This document shows, piece by piece, positions 19,457-30,302 of a stretch of DNA of 63,211 nt (positions within the stretch are counted from its first letter, which is position 1; each line of letters opens with the position of its first letter). The stretch is from positions 1 through 63,211 of the forward strand of contig NZ_BPQR01000025.1 of the NCBI RefSeq assembly GCF_022179345.1, written 5' to 3'. The stretch is from Methylobacterium jeotgali (GTDB taxonomy: Bacteria; Pseudomonadota; Alphaproteobacteria; Rhizobiales; Beijerinckiaceae). The position numbers were made by a program, and so were the translations under genes. The notes beneath the pieces were generated by a model, which ran no database searches, was not told where the DNA came from, and was given only the letters and a program-made list of their open reading frames with translations.

Positions 19457-20131
19457 TCACGAGCGGAAGATGCGGGAATACTGGGTCTCGTGCCGGAACG
19501 AGCCGAGATCGACCCGCAGGGTCGCCGAGCCCAGCGCGTCGAGCCCGAGCCCGTCGACAGACACGGCGAGCGCCGCGGCGCGAGGCGCGAGCCCGGCGAC
19601 GACGCGGGTGCCGGCGGCCTGTCCGATCGGCGCGACGCGCAGCGCCGCCGAGACGAGGTTCTGGACGAACGCGAGCGCGTAGGCCGCGAGCATCGGCGCC
19701 CGCGCCATGCCGTGGGCAGCGGCCGCCGCGCCGAGCGCCACCGGCAGGGCGACGGCGCCGGGCATCGCCGCACCAACCGCGTCGAGCGCCGGGCAGGGCC
19801 AGGCGGCCCGTGTCGCGTCGAGGAAGCTGCGGCCCTGCTGGCTCGTCTCCAGCAGAAGCTCCCGGGAAGGCGCCATCGCGAGCGCCAGCTCGTTGACCGC
19901 CCGCAGGGCATCGCCCTCCCCGGACGCCGCATGAGTGTTGCCGGCGAGGATCAGGTCGTTGCGGCCGGCGCCCCGCTCCAGAACGTCGCCGAGCCATTCC
20001 GCGAGGCCCGCCTCGTCCGAGACGTCGCCGGCTTCCACGGCCCATTCGAGGCCATGCGAATAGGCGAAGGCCCCCACCGGATAGGTCGGCGAGAGCCACG
20101 CCATCAGCCGCAGCGCCTCAATCATGGCCAT
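19457..20131 (-). CDS. ureF: Urease accessory protein UreF (cluster 1)
   Basis: This protein of about 224 residues has the UreF signature [27 protein letters not shown] at the start and [14 protein letters not shown] at the end. The start is uncertain between MAMIEAL (20131), MIEAL (20125) and a longer form from 20161. The two shorter starts overlap the ureE stop slightly, which suggests translational coupling. UreF bridges UreD and UreG in the urease activation complex. Confidence 0.93.
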   Translation of the reverse strand: MAMIEALRLMAWLSPTYPVGAFAYSHGLEWAVEAGDVSDEAGLAEWLGDVLERGAGRNDLILAGNTHAASGEGDALRAVNELALAMAPSRELLLETSQQGRSFLDATRAAWPCPALDAVGAAMPGAVALPVALGAAAAAHGMARAPMLAAYALAFVQNLVSAALRVAPIGQAAGTRVVAGLAPRAAALAVSVDGLGLDALGSATLRVDLGSFRHETQYSRIFRS

Positions 20132-20584
20132 GGCCGTGGTGGTGGCCGTGACCGCCCGCATAGGCGCCGCCCTCGGGCCGGAACGGCCGCGTCACCGGCT
20201 CGGCGCTGCCTCCCAAGCCCCGCACCATCTCGACGAGCACGTGGTCCTGGGCGATGAAGACGGCGTCCGCCGCGATCTCGGCGGGGATGTGCCGGTTGCC
20301 GATATGCCAGATCAGCCGCCTCAGGGCGTGCTCGCTGGCAGCCCGGATCTCCAGCAGGCGCTCGGGGGCCGCCTCGACCCAGACGAGGCGGCCGTCCTCC
20401 AGCACGAGGGCGTCGCCGTCCTCCAGCACCGTCGCCGTGGGCAGGTCGAGGAGGAAGGCCAGGCCGCCGACGCCGCGCATGGCGACCCGGCGCCGATGCC
20501 GGTCGCCGTGGTCGAGCACGACCCGATCGACGATCTCGCCGCCCGTGAGCGCGTCGCGGCGGACGATGTCTCGCGCGCGCAGCA

Positions 20585-20585
<1 letters not shown>
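20118..20585 (-). CDS. ureE: Urease accessory nickel chaperone UreE (cluster 1)
   Basis: This is a 155-residue protein. The N-terminal domain ([28 protein letters not shown]) and the metal-binding C-terminal domain ([29 protein letters not shown]) match UreE. The tail ends [12 protein letters not shown], a His-rich nickel store. The ATG overlaps the ureC stop (TGATG). UreE carries nickel to UreG. Confidence 0.95.
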
Positions 20586-22306
<1,721 letters not shown>

Positions 22307-22308
22307 GG

Positions 22309-22929
22309 CTACAGGTCCCCCATCACCGCGCCGCGGAAGCCGTAGACCTTCCGCGCGCCGGAAAGCGGCACCAGCGTCACCTCGCGCGTCGAGCCCGGCT
22401 CGAAGCGGACCGCCGTGCCCGGCGCGATGTCGAGGCGCATGCCGCGGGCCTTGTCGCGCTCGAAGACGAGGCCCGGATTGACCTCGTGGAAATGGTAGTG
22501 CGAGCCGACCTGGATCGGCCGGTCGCCGGTGTTGGCGACCTCGATCACGACCCGTTCGGCGCCTTCGTTGAAGACGATCTCGCCGGGCCGCGTCGTCACC
22601 TGCCCCGGCACGTCGCCGGAGGGGGCGCCGCGGATCGGATGATGGACGGTGACGAGCTTGGTGCCGTCGGGGAAGGTCGCCTCGACCTGGATGTCGTGGA
22701 TCATCTCGGGGATGCCGGGCATCACCTGATCGGCGGTCAGCACGTGGGCCCCCGCCTGCATCAGCTCGGCGACGCTGCGTCCGTCGCGGGCGCCCTCGAC
22801 CACGAAGTCGGTGATCAGCGCCACCGCCTCCGGATGGTTGAGCTTCACGCCCCGCGCCAGACGGTTGCGCGCCACCTGCGCGGCCATGGCGATAAGGAGC
22901 TTGTCTTTCTCGCGGGGGGTGAGGAGCAA
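22309..22929 (-). CDS. ureAB: Fused urease gamma-beta subunit UreAB (cluster 1)
   Basis: One frame contains UreA ([18 protein letters not shown] ... [15 protein letters not shown]) and then UreB ([16 protein letters not shown] ... [21 protein letters not shown] ... [14 protein letters not shown]), giving about 206 residues with a short linker. No ATG is available. The TTG at 22929 puts the start exactly at the normal UreA N-terminus; a GTG at 22968 would add 13 residues. The same gamma-beta fusion is found in the second cluster. The gene abuts ureC. Confidence 0.93.
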   Translation of the reverse strand: MLLTPREKDKLLIAMAAQVARNRLARGVKLNHPEAVALITDFVVEGARDGRSVAELMQAGAHVLTADQVMPGIPEMIHDIQVEATFPDGTKLVTVHHPIRGAPSGDVPGQVTTRPGEIVFNEGAERVVIEVANTGDRPIQVGSHYHFHEVNPGLVFERDKARGMRLDIAPGTAVRFEPGSTREVTLVPLSGARKVYGFRGAVMGDL

Positions 22930-22991
22930 GGGCGGCGTCCCGGTCTCGAAATCACGCGGATCATGCACGGCGGGGCGGGAATCGCCACCCG

Positions 22992-23825
22992 TCAGGTCTG
23001 CCAGACGCGGGGCATCGGCGCCCGGCGATAGGCTTCGAGGAAACGGGCGGCGAGCCGGCGCAGCGCGCCGATCTCGGGACCGAGGAGGCGTACCGCGAGG
23101 TGTCCGTTCCAGGCGCTGGCCCCTGCCTCGACGCCGCCGGCCCCGTCGAGCAGGGCGCGGGCCTCCTCGATCCGGGCTTCCGCCCCCGGCGAGAGGTCGA
23201 GGATCGTGCCCATCGCCCCCGCGCCGCCCCCGATCGCCGGCCGGGCGAGGAGGGCCGCGACGTCGCCGTCGAGCCGCACCGTGTCGGCGTAGACGAGACG
23301 GCCCCCCCGGCGCACCCGCCAGACATCCTCGAACAGTGCCTCCCGTAGGGTCTCCCCCCGCGCGGCGCGGCCGAAGGCGACGATCTCGCAGAGAAGCAGG
23401 GAGGCATCGTCTGCGAGATCGGCCTCCAGACGCCTGTGCAGGCGCGACCGGTCGAACAGGATCGTCTCCTGCGGCAGCCAGTCGAGATGCGCCCCGCCGC
23501 CGACCGTGAAGGCGTTGTGCACCACGCTGACCGGGCCGTCGGAGCAGTAGACCTTCTCTGCCGCGACCGTGGTCAGGACGAGGTCGGCGCCCGGATCGAG
23601 CCGGGCGGCGACCGAGAAGGCGTCGCCGCAGGCGATGCCGCCGGCGGTGTTGACGAGGATGCCTTCCAGCGCCCCCCCGACCTTCGGGAAGCGGATGCGG
23701 GAGGGGCCGGATTCGGCGAGGTCGCGCACCCGCGTCGGCCCGCCGTCGCCGGCCGGGCCGGCCTGGAGCGCGACGGTCCCGCAAGAGCGCTGCCGCTGCG
23801 GGGCGAGGGAGGGCGGCCGGGGCAC
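22992..23825 (-). CDS. ureD: Urease accessory protein UreD/UreH (cluster 1)
   Basis: The core matches Ure[68 protein letters not shown] and GHLAVRLLG. The start is uncertain. The GTG at 23825 gives 277 residues, usual for the family; an ATG at 24029 would add about 68 arginine-rich residues that do not look like UreD. UreD binds apo-urease and recruits UreF and UreG. It follows amiE on the same strand. Confidence 0.92.
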   Translation of the reverse strand: MPRPPSLAPQRQRSCGTVALQAGPAGDGGPTRVRDLAESGPSRIRFPKVGGALEGILVNTAGGIACGDAFSVAARLDPGADLVLTTVAAEKVYCSDGPVSVVHNAFTVGGGAHLDWLPQETILFDRSRLHRRLEADLADDASLLLCEIVAFGRAARGETLREALFEDVWRVRRGGRLVYADTVRLDGDVAALLARPAIGGGAGAMGTILDLSPGAEARIEEARALLDGAGGVEAGASAWNGHLAVRLLGPEIGALRRLAARFLEAYRRAPMPRVWQT

Positions 23826-24050
23826 GTGGATGGCTCGGCCTCTCAGGATTGAGCGCGAAGCAGCGCGCGGCCCCGTCCCTCGCCCGCAAAGTCCTGCATC
23901 GCCGATCTCATGCCCCTTCCTGACGCCGGGTCGGCTGCGGGGCAACCGGCTCGTGGCGCCAAAGCGAGGGCTGCCGCGCGCCGCCCCGGACGAGGACGCC
24001 GTCCGGGGCATTCGAGGAGAGGGAATCACGGGGCCGGACGATGCGTGGGA

Positions 24051-25103
24051 TCAGCGCGGGTCCGGCGGCCCCTCTCCCTTGCCAACGAAGGGGATGCCCT
24101 CGATCGGGCACTCCTCGGTGCCGACGCTGGAGCGGGTGATGGCCCGCACGGCGTCGCGGGTGGCGTCGGGGTCCTCGATCCAGCGGCGGTAGAAGTCGTA
24201 GGGGCATTCCGACATCCCGTGCCGGTTCTCCTTGGAGTTGATCATCCCCGTGTAGCCGCGGTGGAGCAGCTTGAAGAGATGGTTCTCCGACTGGCCGTTG
24301 GCGCGGAAGTCGCGGATCAGGAACTTCGAGAGGGCGGCGTACTGGATGCCCATCTCCTCCTCGCCGCACTCGCCGAGCGTGCGACCGTCGAAGCCGATGA
24401 TCGCCGAGTGGCCGAAATAGCTGTAGACGCCGTCGAAGCCGGCGGCGTTCGCCACCGCCACGTAGGTGTTGTTGGCGAATGCCATGGCCTTCGAGATCAG
24501 CACCTGCTGCTCCTTGGCCGGGTACATGTAGCCCTGGCAGCGGATGATGAGCTCGGCGCCGCGCATGGCGCAGTCGCGCCAGATCTCGGGATAGTTGCCG
24601 TCGTCGCAGATGATGAGGCTGATCATGAGGCCCTTCGGCCCCTTGGAGACGTAGGTCCGGTCGCCCGGGTACCAGCCCTCGATCGGGGTCCAGGGCATGA
24701 TCTTGCGGTACTTCTGCACGATCTCGCCCTGGTCGTTCATCAGAATGAGGGTGTTGTAGGGCGCCTTGTGCGGGTGCTCCTCGTGGCGCTCGCCGGTGAG
24801 CGAGAACACGCCCCAGACTTTCGCTTTCCGGCAGGCGTCGGCGAAAATCTCGGTCTCCGCGCCGGGGACGCTGGCGGCGGTCTCGTACATCTCGGCCGCG
24901 TCGTACATGATGCCGTGGGTCGAGTATTCGGGGAAGATCACCAGGTCGAGGCCCGGCAGGCCTGCCTTCATGCCGACGATCATGTCGCCGATCTTCTTGG
25001 CGTTCTCGATGACTTCCGCCTTCGTGTGCAGGCGGGGCATCTTGTAGTTGACGACGGCCACGCCGACGCTGTCGTGACTCGATGAGATGTCGCCGTGCAT
25101 CAT
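24051..25103 (-). CDS. amiE: Aliphatic amidase AmiE
   Basis: The 350-residue protein closely follows Pseudomonas AmiE throughout, from [20 protein letters not shown] onward. The nitrilase-superfamily triad is in the textbook positions: Glu59 (FPEY), Lys134 (KYRK) and Cys166 ([10 protein letters not shown]). It hydrolyses short aliphatic amides such as acetamide and propionamide to the acid and ammonia; the formamide-specific paralogue AmiF is less likely from the start and length but cannot be excluded. It lies between the porin gene and ureD in the amide/urea array. Confidence 0.95.
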   Translation of the reverse strand: MMHGDISSSHDSVGVAVVNYKMPRLHTKAEVIENAKKIGDMIVGMKAGLPGLDLVIFPEYSTHGIMYDAAEMYETAASVPGAETEIFADACRKAKVWGVFSLTGERHEEHPHKAPYNTLILMNDQGEIVQKYRKIMPWTPIEGWYPGDRTYVSKGPKGLMISLIICDDGNYPEIWRDCAMRGAELIIRCQGYMYPAKEQQVLISKAMAFANNTYVAVANAAGFDGVYSYFGHSAIIGFDGRTLGECGEEEMGIQYAALSKFLIRDFRANGQSENHLFKLLHRGYTGMINSKENRHGMSECPYDFYRRWIEDPDATRDAVRAITRSSVGTEECPIEGIPFVGKGEGPPDPR

Positions 25104-25136
25104 GGGACTTGTCTCCGTTGGCGTTCCGGAAGATGG

Positions 25137-25163
25137 CGCGCCGCCCTGTTTTGGGGCGGCGCG
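25137..25163 (-). terminator. GC-rich hairpin between the porin and amiE genes
   Basis: CGCGCCGCCC (25137-25146) pairs with GGGCGGCGCG (25154-25163) around a seven-base loop. The 10-bp stem lies just after the porin stop codon. There is no strong T-run, so it may attenuate or stabilise the message rather than end it. Confidence 0.55.
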
Positions 25164-25178
25164 TCGGTGTCGAGGGTG

Positions 25179-26642
25179 TCAGCCCGGCGCGAGGCCGAGG
25201 AGGGTTCCGAGCGGCACGACGAGGGTGAATCCGCCGTAGACGCCGTCCTTGGGTCGGCGTGCGGTGTAGGGGTTCCAGAAGGAGTTGCCGTTGACGAGGT
25301 ACTGGACCACCGGCTCCAGGATGACGCCCTTGCCGAGGTCGATATGGGCGTTAGCCTCGAAGACGAGCTTGTCGCGGGAGAAGGGGGCTCCGGTGCCGCC
25401 GGAGATGAAGTTCGCGTCGGCCAGGAACCGGGTGTAGTTGTCGTTCAGGCGCTGCCAGTTGACCTTGAGGCCGAAGGTGTCGTTGGGCCGGCTCTGGTCG
25501 GGGGCCTCGAGGAGGACGCCGAAGAACGAGTTGAAGCGGATCGGGATGGTCGGGTCGAAGGCGTAGCCGGTGCCGGTGTAGAAGGAGATCGCGGTGGGCG
25601 TGGCGTTCGGGACGAGGCCGCCATCGGCGCGCCAGACGGTCTGCTTGCCGGTCAGCACGACGCCGGAGGTGCCGTTCTTCTGAAGCACCGGAGCGGCGGG
25701 GTTGAGGCCCTTGGAGGTCCCGAAGACGGTCTTGAAGTTGTCGTCGTGGTCGGCGGTGTTGACGAAGCCGGTGAGCGAGACGCGGCCCGGATAAGCCTCG
25801 ATCGTGTAGTCGGTCTTGCGGCCGATCTCGGTCATGACGAGGACGCCCGCGAGGCGCTCGTAGCCGAAATCATAGCCCGACAGCGCGTTGGTGCCGGGGT
25901 TCACGGAGAAGGCGCCGGCCTGGATGTAGGTGGTGGGCGAGGTCTTGTAGGCGACGTTGGCGCCCCAGACGCCGAAGAGCGGCGAGGTGAAGCCGGCGTT
26001 GAAGTAGAACAGGTCCTGGAAGCAGGAGTTGATCGAGTTGCACGGCGGCAGGCCGTAGTATCGATCCGGGTGCGTGCGGCCGACCTCGATGACGAGCCGA
26101 TCGTCCATGAGCTTCTGCTGCCAGGTGAGCAGCGAGAGGCGGTTGTTGTTCGGCGTGAAGGGCGGCTGGTAGCCGACCGTGGTGTCACCGATGTCGGAGG
26201 CGAGGTTGGTGTTGCGCACGAGGCCGAAGAAGGTCTGCGTGAAGTTGATCGAGCCGCCCGTGATGCCGGCGAGCTTCTGCATGTCGGCGGACATGGAGAG
26301 CACGAAGTAGGCGGAGTTCGACTGCTCTCCGGTGCGCAGGCCGGCCGAGGGGTTGGCCTGGTAGAAGTCGTAGATGTTGATGTCGAAGGTCAGGCCGCGG
26401 GCCGCCATCTCGGTGGCCCAGGGCGCCAGCGGCCCGACGCGCACCGGGTCCTTGGGCTTCTCGGCCAGAGCCGGGTCCGTGCGCGGCTGCGTCTGACCCG
26501 CCTCCTGCCCGACAGGAGAGGCAACCTGGGCAGAGACCTGCGTCGAGCCCATCGCGAGGAGCGCGGAGAGGGCTGCAGCGCTCAGTCCGCGGCCGAGGAC
26601 GGATGGTCGATCCGCATCTGAAGGTTTCACTCGTGTCATCAT
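25179..26642 (-). CDS. OprB-like outer-membrane porin
   Basis: The ATG at 26642 gives about 487 residues with a signal peptide (LSAAALSALLAMGSTQVSAQ). The body has the OprB carbohydrate-selective porin pattern: FDINIYDFYQANPSAG, the paired-aromatic strand texture, LMDDRLVIEVGRTHPDRYYG and a C-terminal VVQYLVNGNSFWNPYTARRPKDGVYGGFTLVVPLG. It would form a passive channel in the outer membrane. Its place between fmdB and amiE suggests that here it admits small amides or urea; that specificity is inferred from context only. Confidence 0.85.
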   Translation of the reverse strand: MMTRVKPSDADRPSVLGRGLSAAALSALLAMGSTQVSAQVASPVGQEAGQTQPRTDPALAEKPKDPVRVGPLAPWATEMAARGLTFDINIYDFYQANPSAGLRTGEQSNSAYFVLSMSADMQKLAGITGGSINFTQTFFGLVRNTNLASDIGDTTVGYQPPFTPNNNRLSLLTWQQKLMDDRLVIEVGRTHPDRYYGLPPCNSINSCFQDLFYFNAGFTSPLFGVWGANVAYKTSPTTYIQAGAFSVNPGTNALSGYDFGYERLAGVLVMTEIGRKTDYTIEAYPGRVSLTGFVNTADHDDNFKTVFGTSKGLNPAAPVLQKNGTSGVVLTGKQTVWRADGGLVPNATPTAISFYTGTGYAFDPTIPIRFNSFFGVLLEAPDQSRPNDTFGLKVNWQRLNDNYTRFLADANFISGGTGAPFSRDKLVFEANAHIDLGKGVILEPVVQYLVNGNSFWNPYTARRPKDGVYGGFTLVVPLGTLLGLAPG

Positions 26643-26741
26643 GAGTCCCCAAGATTGTGTTCTGTCGGTTCGCCGGACTCCCCAGCCGGCTTTCGGTTCT
26701 TCCGGACCGATGAGCGTCGGTTTTCTAGGCAGTTGACGCAT

Positions 26742-27071
26742 TCAGTGGCTGATCATCCACGGTCTCGCGGCCGGGAAGCTCTTAGCCATGCCTAACGGTG
26801 CAGGCTTCGCGCCATTCTTTGTTGTATTATTGCAGCACCCGCAGCCCGCGCCGTGCCCGCCGGACCGGCGAGGCGCATGGGCGCTGCGCTCGTTCACTGC
26901 GAAGGCCTTGCGGCGTCCGGCATCCATGGAGGCCAGGTTCGGGGCGGTCAGGAAGGCGCGCGCGCATTCCGCCCCGCAGTCCGGGCAGTCGTGAGGATCG
27001 CGGAACTGCGACATCGGCCGCAGCACCGTGAAGGGCCCGCAGCTCTCGCAGGCGTAGTCGTAGACGGGCAT
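26742..27071 (-). CDS. fmdB: FmdB family zinc-ribbon protein
   Basis: A 109-residue protein opening MPVYDYACESCGPFTVLRPM, with CPDCG near residue 29, gives a CxxC...CxxC zinc ribbon of the FmdB family. The tail has a second Cys cluster (GCGCC). FmdB was named as a putative regulator of the amide porin and formamidase genes in Methylophilus. Here it lies between fmdA and the porin gene, matching that known order. Confidence 0.88.
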   Translation of the reverse strand: MPVYDYACESCGPFTVLRPMSQFRDPHDCPDCGAECARAFLTAPNLASMDAGRRKAFAVNERSAHAPRRSGGHGAGCGCCNNTTKNGAKPAPLGMAKSFPAARPWMISH

Positions 27072-27097
27072 CGGGGACTCTCGCGCAAGGGGCGATG

Positions 27098-27120
27098 CCC
27101 CGCCGCTGGCCGCGGCGGGG
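27098..27120 (-). terminator. Hairpin between fmdA and fmdB
   Basis: CCCCGCCGC (27098-27106) pairs with GCGGCGGGG (27112-27120) around a five-base loop, just after the fmdA stop codon. No T-run follows. It is probably an attenuating or message-protecting structure within the array. Confidence 0.5.
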
Positions 27121-27129
27121 CCGGCGGGC

Positions 27130-28359
27130 TCACAGGTCGGGGGAGAGCGGCATCTGGATCGAGCCGTCGAGATGCTTGATCGGTCCCGCGGCGGAGGGGT
27201 TGATGTCGAAGTCGAAGATGCCCGTCGGGATCCAGAGGGTCGCGCAGGCGTTCGGGATGTCGACGACGCCCGAGATGTGGCCCTGGACCGGCGCCGTGCC
27301 GAGGATCGAGTAGGCCTGGGCGCCGGAGTAGCCGAACTTCTTCAGGTACTCGATCGCGTTGAGGCAGGCCTGGCGGTAGGCGACCGTCACGTCGAGGTAG
27401 TGCTGCTTGCCGTACTCGTCGACCGAGACGCCCTCGAAGATCAGATGGTCGTCGTATTTCGGCGTGACCGGCGACGGCTTGAAGATTGGGTTCCTGATCC
27501 CGTACTTGGCCATGCCGCCCTTGATCAGGTCGACCTTGAGGTGCACCCAGCCCGCCATCTCGATGGCGCCGCAGAAGGTGATCTCGCCGTCGCCCTGGCT
27601 GAAGTGCAGGTCGCCCATGGAGAGGCCCGCGCCCGGCACGTAGACGGGGAAGTAGATCTTCGAGCCCCGCGAGAGATCCTTGATGTCGCAGTTGCCGCCG
27701 TGCTCGCGCCCCGGCACCGTGCGCGCGCCCGTCGCGGCCGCCGTCTCCTTCGCCTCGCCCTTGAGCCGGCCCATGTGGGCGGTCGGCCCGAAGGGAAGGG
27801 TCGCGAGCGCCGGCACCCGCTCGGGATTGGTGTCGAAGAGCGCCTTCTCCCGGGTGTTCCAGGTCTCGAGCATCTTCGGGTCCGGCAGGCAGCCGATCAG
27901 GCCCGGATGGATCAGGCCGGGGAAGCGCACGCCCGGAACGTGGCGCGACTTCGTGAACATGCCCTCGAAGTCCCAGATCGACTTCTGGGCCTCCGGGAAG
28001 TGCTCGTCGAGGAAGCCGCCGCCGTTCTTCTTCGAGAAGAAGCCGTTGAAGCCCCACTGCGACTCGGGCTTGGCGCCGATGTCGAGGAGGTCGACGACGA
28101 GGAGGTCGCCGGGCTCGGCGCCCTCGACGCCGATCGGGCCGGAGAGGAAATGCACGATCGACAGGTCGATGTCGCGCACGTCGTCGGCGGAGTCGTTGTT
28201 CTTGATGAAGCCGCCGGTCCAGTCGTAGGTCTCGACGATGAAGTCCGAGCCCGGCTTCACGGTGGCGACCATCGGGATATCCGGGTGCCAGCGGTTGTGG
28301 ACCATGTCGTTGTCGTAGGCTGACTGGGTGAGGTCGACCTTGATGAGGGTATCGGGCAT
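27130..28359 (-). CDS. fmdA: Formamidase FmdA
   Basis: The 409-residue protein is a standard FmdA/acetamidase-family formamidase (start MPDTLIKVDLTQ, HNRWHPDIPMVATVKPGSDFIVETYDWTGGFIKNNDSADDVRDIDL, HPGLIGCLPDP, GRTVPGREHGGNCDIKDLSRGSKIYFPVYVPGAGLSMGD). AGAAGGA precedes the ATG. It hydrolyses formamide to formate and ammonia. In a methylotroph the formate can be oxidised or assimilated and the ammonia used as nitrogen. Its neighbours fmdB, porin and urt genes are the same set as in Methylophilus methylotrophus. Confidence 0.96.
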   Translation of the reverse strand: MPDTLIKVDLTQSAYDNDMVHNRWHPDIPMVATVKPGSDFIVETYDWTGGFIKNNDSADDVRDIDLSIVHFLSGPIGVEGAEPGDLLVVDLLDIGAKPESQWGFNGFFSKKNGGGFLDEHFPEAQKSIWDFEGMFTKSRHVPGVRFPGLIHPGLIGCLPDPKMLETWNTREKALFDTNPERVPALATLPFGPTAHMGRLKGEAKETAAATGARTVPGREHGGNCDIKDLSRGSKIYFPVYVPGAGLSMGDLHFSQGDGEITFCGAIEMAGWVHLKVDLIKGGMAKYGIRNPIFKPSPVTPKYDDHLIFEGVSVDEYGKQHYLDVTVAYRQACLNAIEYLKKFGYSGAQAYSILGTAPVQGHISGVVDIPNACATLWIPTGIFDFDINPSAAGPIKHLDGSIQMPLSPDL

Positions 28360-28514
28360 TTCCTTCTGAGCTCCTCTATCGTCCGGGCAGCCGTCCCCGT
28401 TGGGCGCCCGGCATGGTTCCGGCCGCCCCCGCGGATCGTCGGTTCTCTTCGTTCATCCGGCGCGCCGGGCGCCGGACCGGTTCGGGCGGGCCGCTGACGC
28501 GGCGCGCCGGTGAG

Positions 28515-29531
28515 TCAGCGCGCGAGCAGTTCCTTCAGGGCCGCGTCCAGAACCGCGATGTCGCCCGGCGAGGTGCCGGGGCCGCCGGCGAAGTGGCCCC
28601 AATAGGTCTCGACCACGCGCAACTCCGCGTTCGGCATGTGGGAGACCTCAATGGCGCTGTCCTCCGGCGGGAAGTAGAGGTCGGTCGAGGCCGGCATCAC
28701 GAGCGCCTTGGCCTTGATCGCGCCCAGCGCCTTCGCGAAGTCGCCGCCGTAGAGGTCGTTGTTCGAGATGTCGCCGTTCTGCCAGGTCCAGAGCATCGCG
28801 AGCAGGTTGTTGGCGTCCTTCGAGAGCAGCCAGCCCTCCCAGAAGCCCACCAGGAAGTCCTCGAGCGAGGCGTAGCCCATCGCCTTCAGGTCGGCCTCGA
28901 CCCGGTAGAAGGTCTGCGAGAAGCCCCAGCCGGCATAGACGCGGGCGGCGGCGCGCAGGCCCTTCTGGGGCTGGGCCGTGTAGAACCCGTCGGCGAAGGC
29001 GGCATCCGCCTGGAGCGCCGCCTTAACGCCCTCCAGGAAGACGAAGTTGTGCCGCGAGCACTTGGCCGACCCTTGGAAGGGCAGGATGCGCTCGACCATG
29101 TCGGGGAAGATCGCTCCCCAGTGGAAGGTCTGGAGCGCCCCCATCGACCAGCCGGTCACCAGCCTGATCCGCTCGATCCCGAACTGCTTCGTGACCAGTC
29201 GGTGCTGCTGCACCACGTTGTCGTAGGCGGTCACCTTCGGGAACCGCGGACCGTCGTACGGAGCGGGCGTATTGCTCGGCGAGCTCGACAGCCCGTTGCC
29301 GAACATGTTCGGCACGATGATGAAGTACTTCTCCGGATCGAGCGCCATGCCGGGCCCGATCAGCCATTCGTTCTCGAGATGCGTGCCGGAGTACCAGCAC
29401 GGGTAGACGACGACGTTGTCCTTCGAGGCGTTGAGGGTGCCGTAGGTCTTGTAGGCGAGCTGCGCGCCGCGGATCGTCTGCTTCGACTGCAGGACGACGT
29501 CGCCGAGCTCGAAGACCTCGTAAGCGGCCAT
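28515..29531 (-). CDS. Alpha/beta hydrolase, homoserine acetyltransferase-like (function unknown)
   Basis: This 338-residue protein has the alpha/beta hydrolase nucleophile elbow GWSMGA (Ser129), an acid residue at Asp284 (PASTDLYFPPED) and a catalytic His313 (YWGHFAGGPG). The overall layout, starting VVLQSKQTIRGAQLAYKTYGTLN, resembles MetX-type acyltransferases, but no homoserine pathway gene is nearby. A strong GAGGAGG site precedes the ATG. It sits between urtE and fmdA, so it probably acts on an amide-related compound (for example an ester or N-acyl substrate). That role is inferred only from context. Confidence 0.85.
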   Translation of the reverse strand: MAAYEVFELGDVVLQSKQTIRGAQLAYKTYGTLNASKDNVVVYPCWYSGTHLENEWLIGPGMALDPEKYFIIVPNMFGNGLSSSPSNTPAPYDGPRFPKVTAYDNVVQQHRLVTKQFGIERIRLVTGWSMGALQTFHWGAIFPDMVERILPFQGSAKCSRHNFVFLEGVKAALQADAAFADGFYTAQPQKGLRAAARVYAGWGFSQTFYRVEADLKAMGYASLEDFLVGFWEGWLLSKDANNLLAMLWTWQNGDISNNDLYGGDFAKALGAIKAKALVMPASTDLYFPPEDSAIEVSHMPNAELRVVETYWGHFAGGPGTSPGDIAVLDAALKELLAR

Positions 29532-29542
29532 GCGCGTCCTCC

Positions 29543-30289
29543 TCAGACGGACAGGAAGCGGGCGACCTGCGCCTCGTCGACGTCCTCGCGCCGGGCCTCG
29601 TGCACGATGGCGCCGTTCTCGATGACGAGGACGCGGTCGGCGACGTCCATGGCGAAGCTCAAGACCTGCTCGGAGACGACGATCGAGAGGCCGCGCTCGT
29701 CGCGGATGCGCTTCAGGGTGCGGCCCATCTCGCGGATGATCGAGGGCTGGATGCCCTCGGTCGGCTCGTCGAGGAGGAGCGCCTTTGGGTTGCTGGCGAG
29801 CGCGCGGGCGATGGCGAGCTGCTGCTGCTGGCCGCCCGACAGGTTGCCGCCGCGCCGGCCCTTCATCTCGAGGAGCACCGGGAACATCGTGTAGAGGTCT
29901 TGCGGCACCTTGCGGGCGCCGGTGACGGTGAGCCCCGTCTCGATGTTCTCCTGCACCGTCATGGTCGAGAAGATCATCCGCCCCTGCGGCACGTAGGCGA
30001 GGCCCTTGGCGACGCGGGCATGGCTCTTCATCGCCGTGACGTCGGTGCCGTCGACGGTGATGGTCCCGGACTTCGTCGGCACGACGCCCATGAGCGTCTT
30101 CATGAGCGTGGTCTTGCCCATGCCGTTGCGGCCCATCACCGCGACGATCTCGCCCGGCGCCACGTCGAGGTCGATGCCGTGCAGCACCTCGCTCTGGCCG
30201 TAGGCGGCGTGGAGGTCGCGGACCGAGAGCATCGTCTCGGCCGCGACGGAGACGGGCGGAAGCGGGGCGGCGGAGAGGGTCTGGAGCAT
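29543..30289 (-). CDS. urtE: Urea ABC transporter ATPase UrtE
   Basis: A 248-residue LivF-type ATPase: YGQSEVLHGIDLDVAPGEIVAVMGRNGMGKTTLMKTLMGV (Walker A), a Q-loop, LSGGQQQQLAIARAL (signature), LLLDEPTEGIQPSI (Walker B) and the H-loop replaced by VVSEQVLSFAM, as in other UrtE proteins. The phrase DEPTEGIQPSI is characteristic of UrtE. The ATG at 30289 has an AGGGG site and lies 13 bp after the urtD stop. A start at 30232 (MLSVRDLHAAYG) is also possible. Confidence 0.95.
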   Translation of the reverse strand: MLQTLSAAPLPPVSVAAETMLSVRDLHAAYGQSEVLHGIDLDVAPGEIVAVMGRNGMGKTTLMKTLMGVVPTKSGTITVDGTDVTAMKSHARVAKGLAYVPQGRMIFSTMTVQENIETGLTVTGARKVPQDLYTMFPVLLEMKGRRGGNLSGGQQQQLAIARALASNPKALLLDEPTEGIQPSIIREMGRTLKRIRDERGLSIVVSEQVLSFAMDVADRVLVIENGAIVHEARREDVDEAQVARFLSV

Positions 30290-30302
30290 CGCGTCGGTCC
30301 CC

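Noticed and set aside
22992..24029. Long UreD starting at the ATG at 24029
   Set aside because: The extra residues are Arg/Pro/Ser-rich with no UreD similarity; the GTG at 23825 gives the family length.
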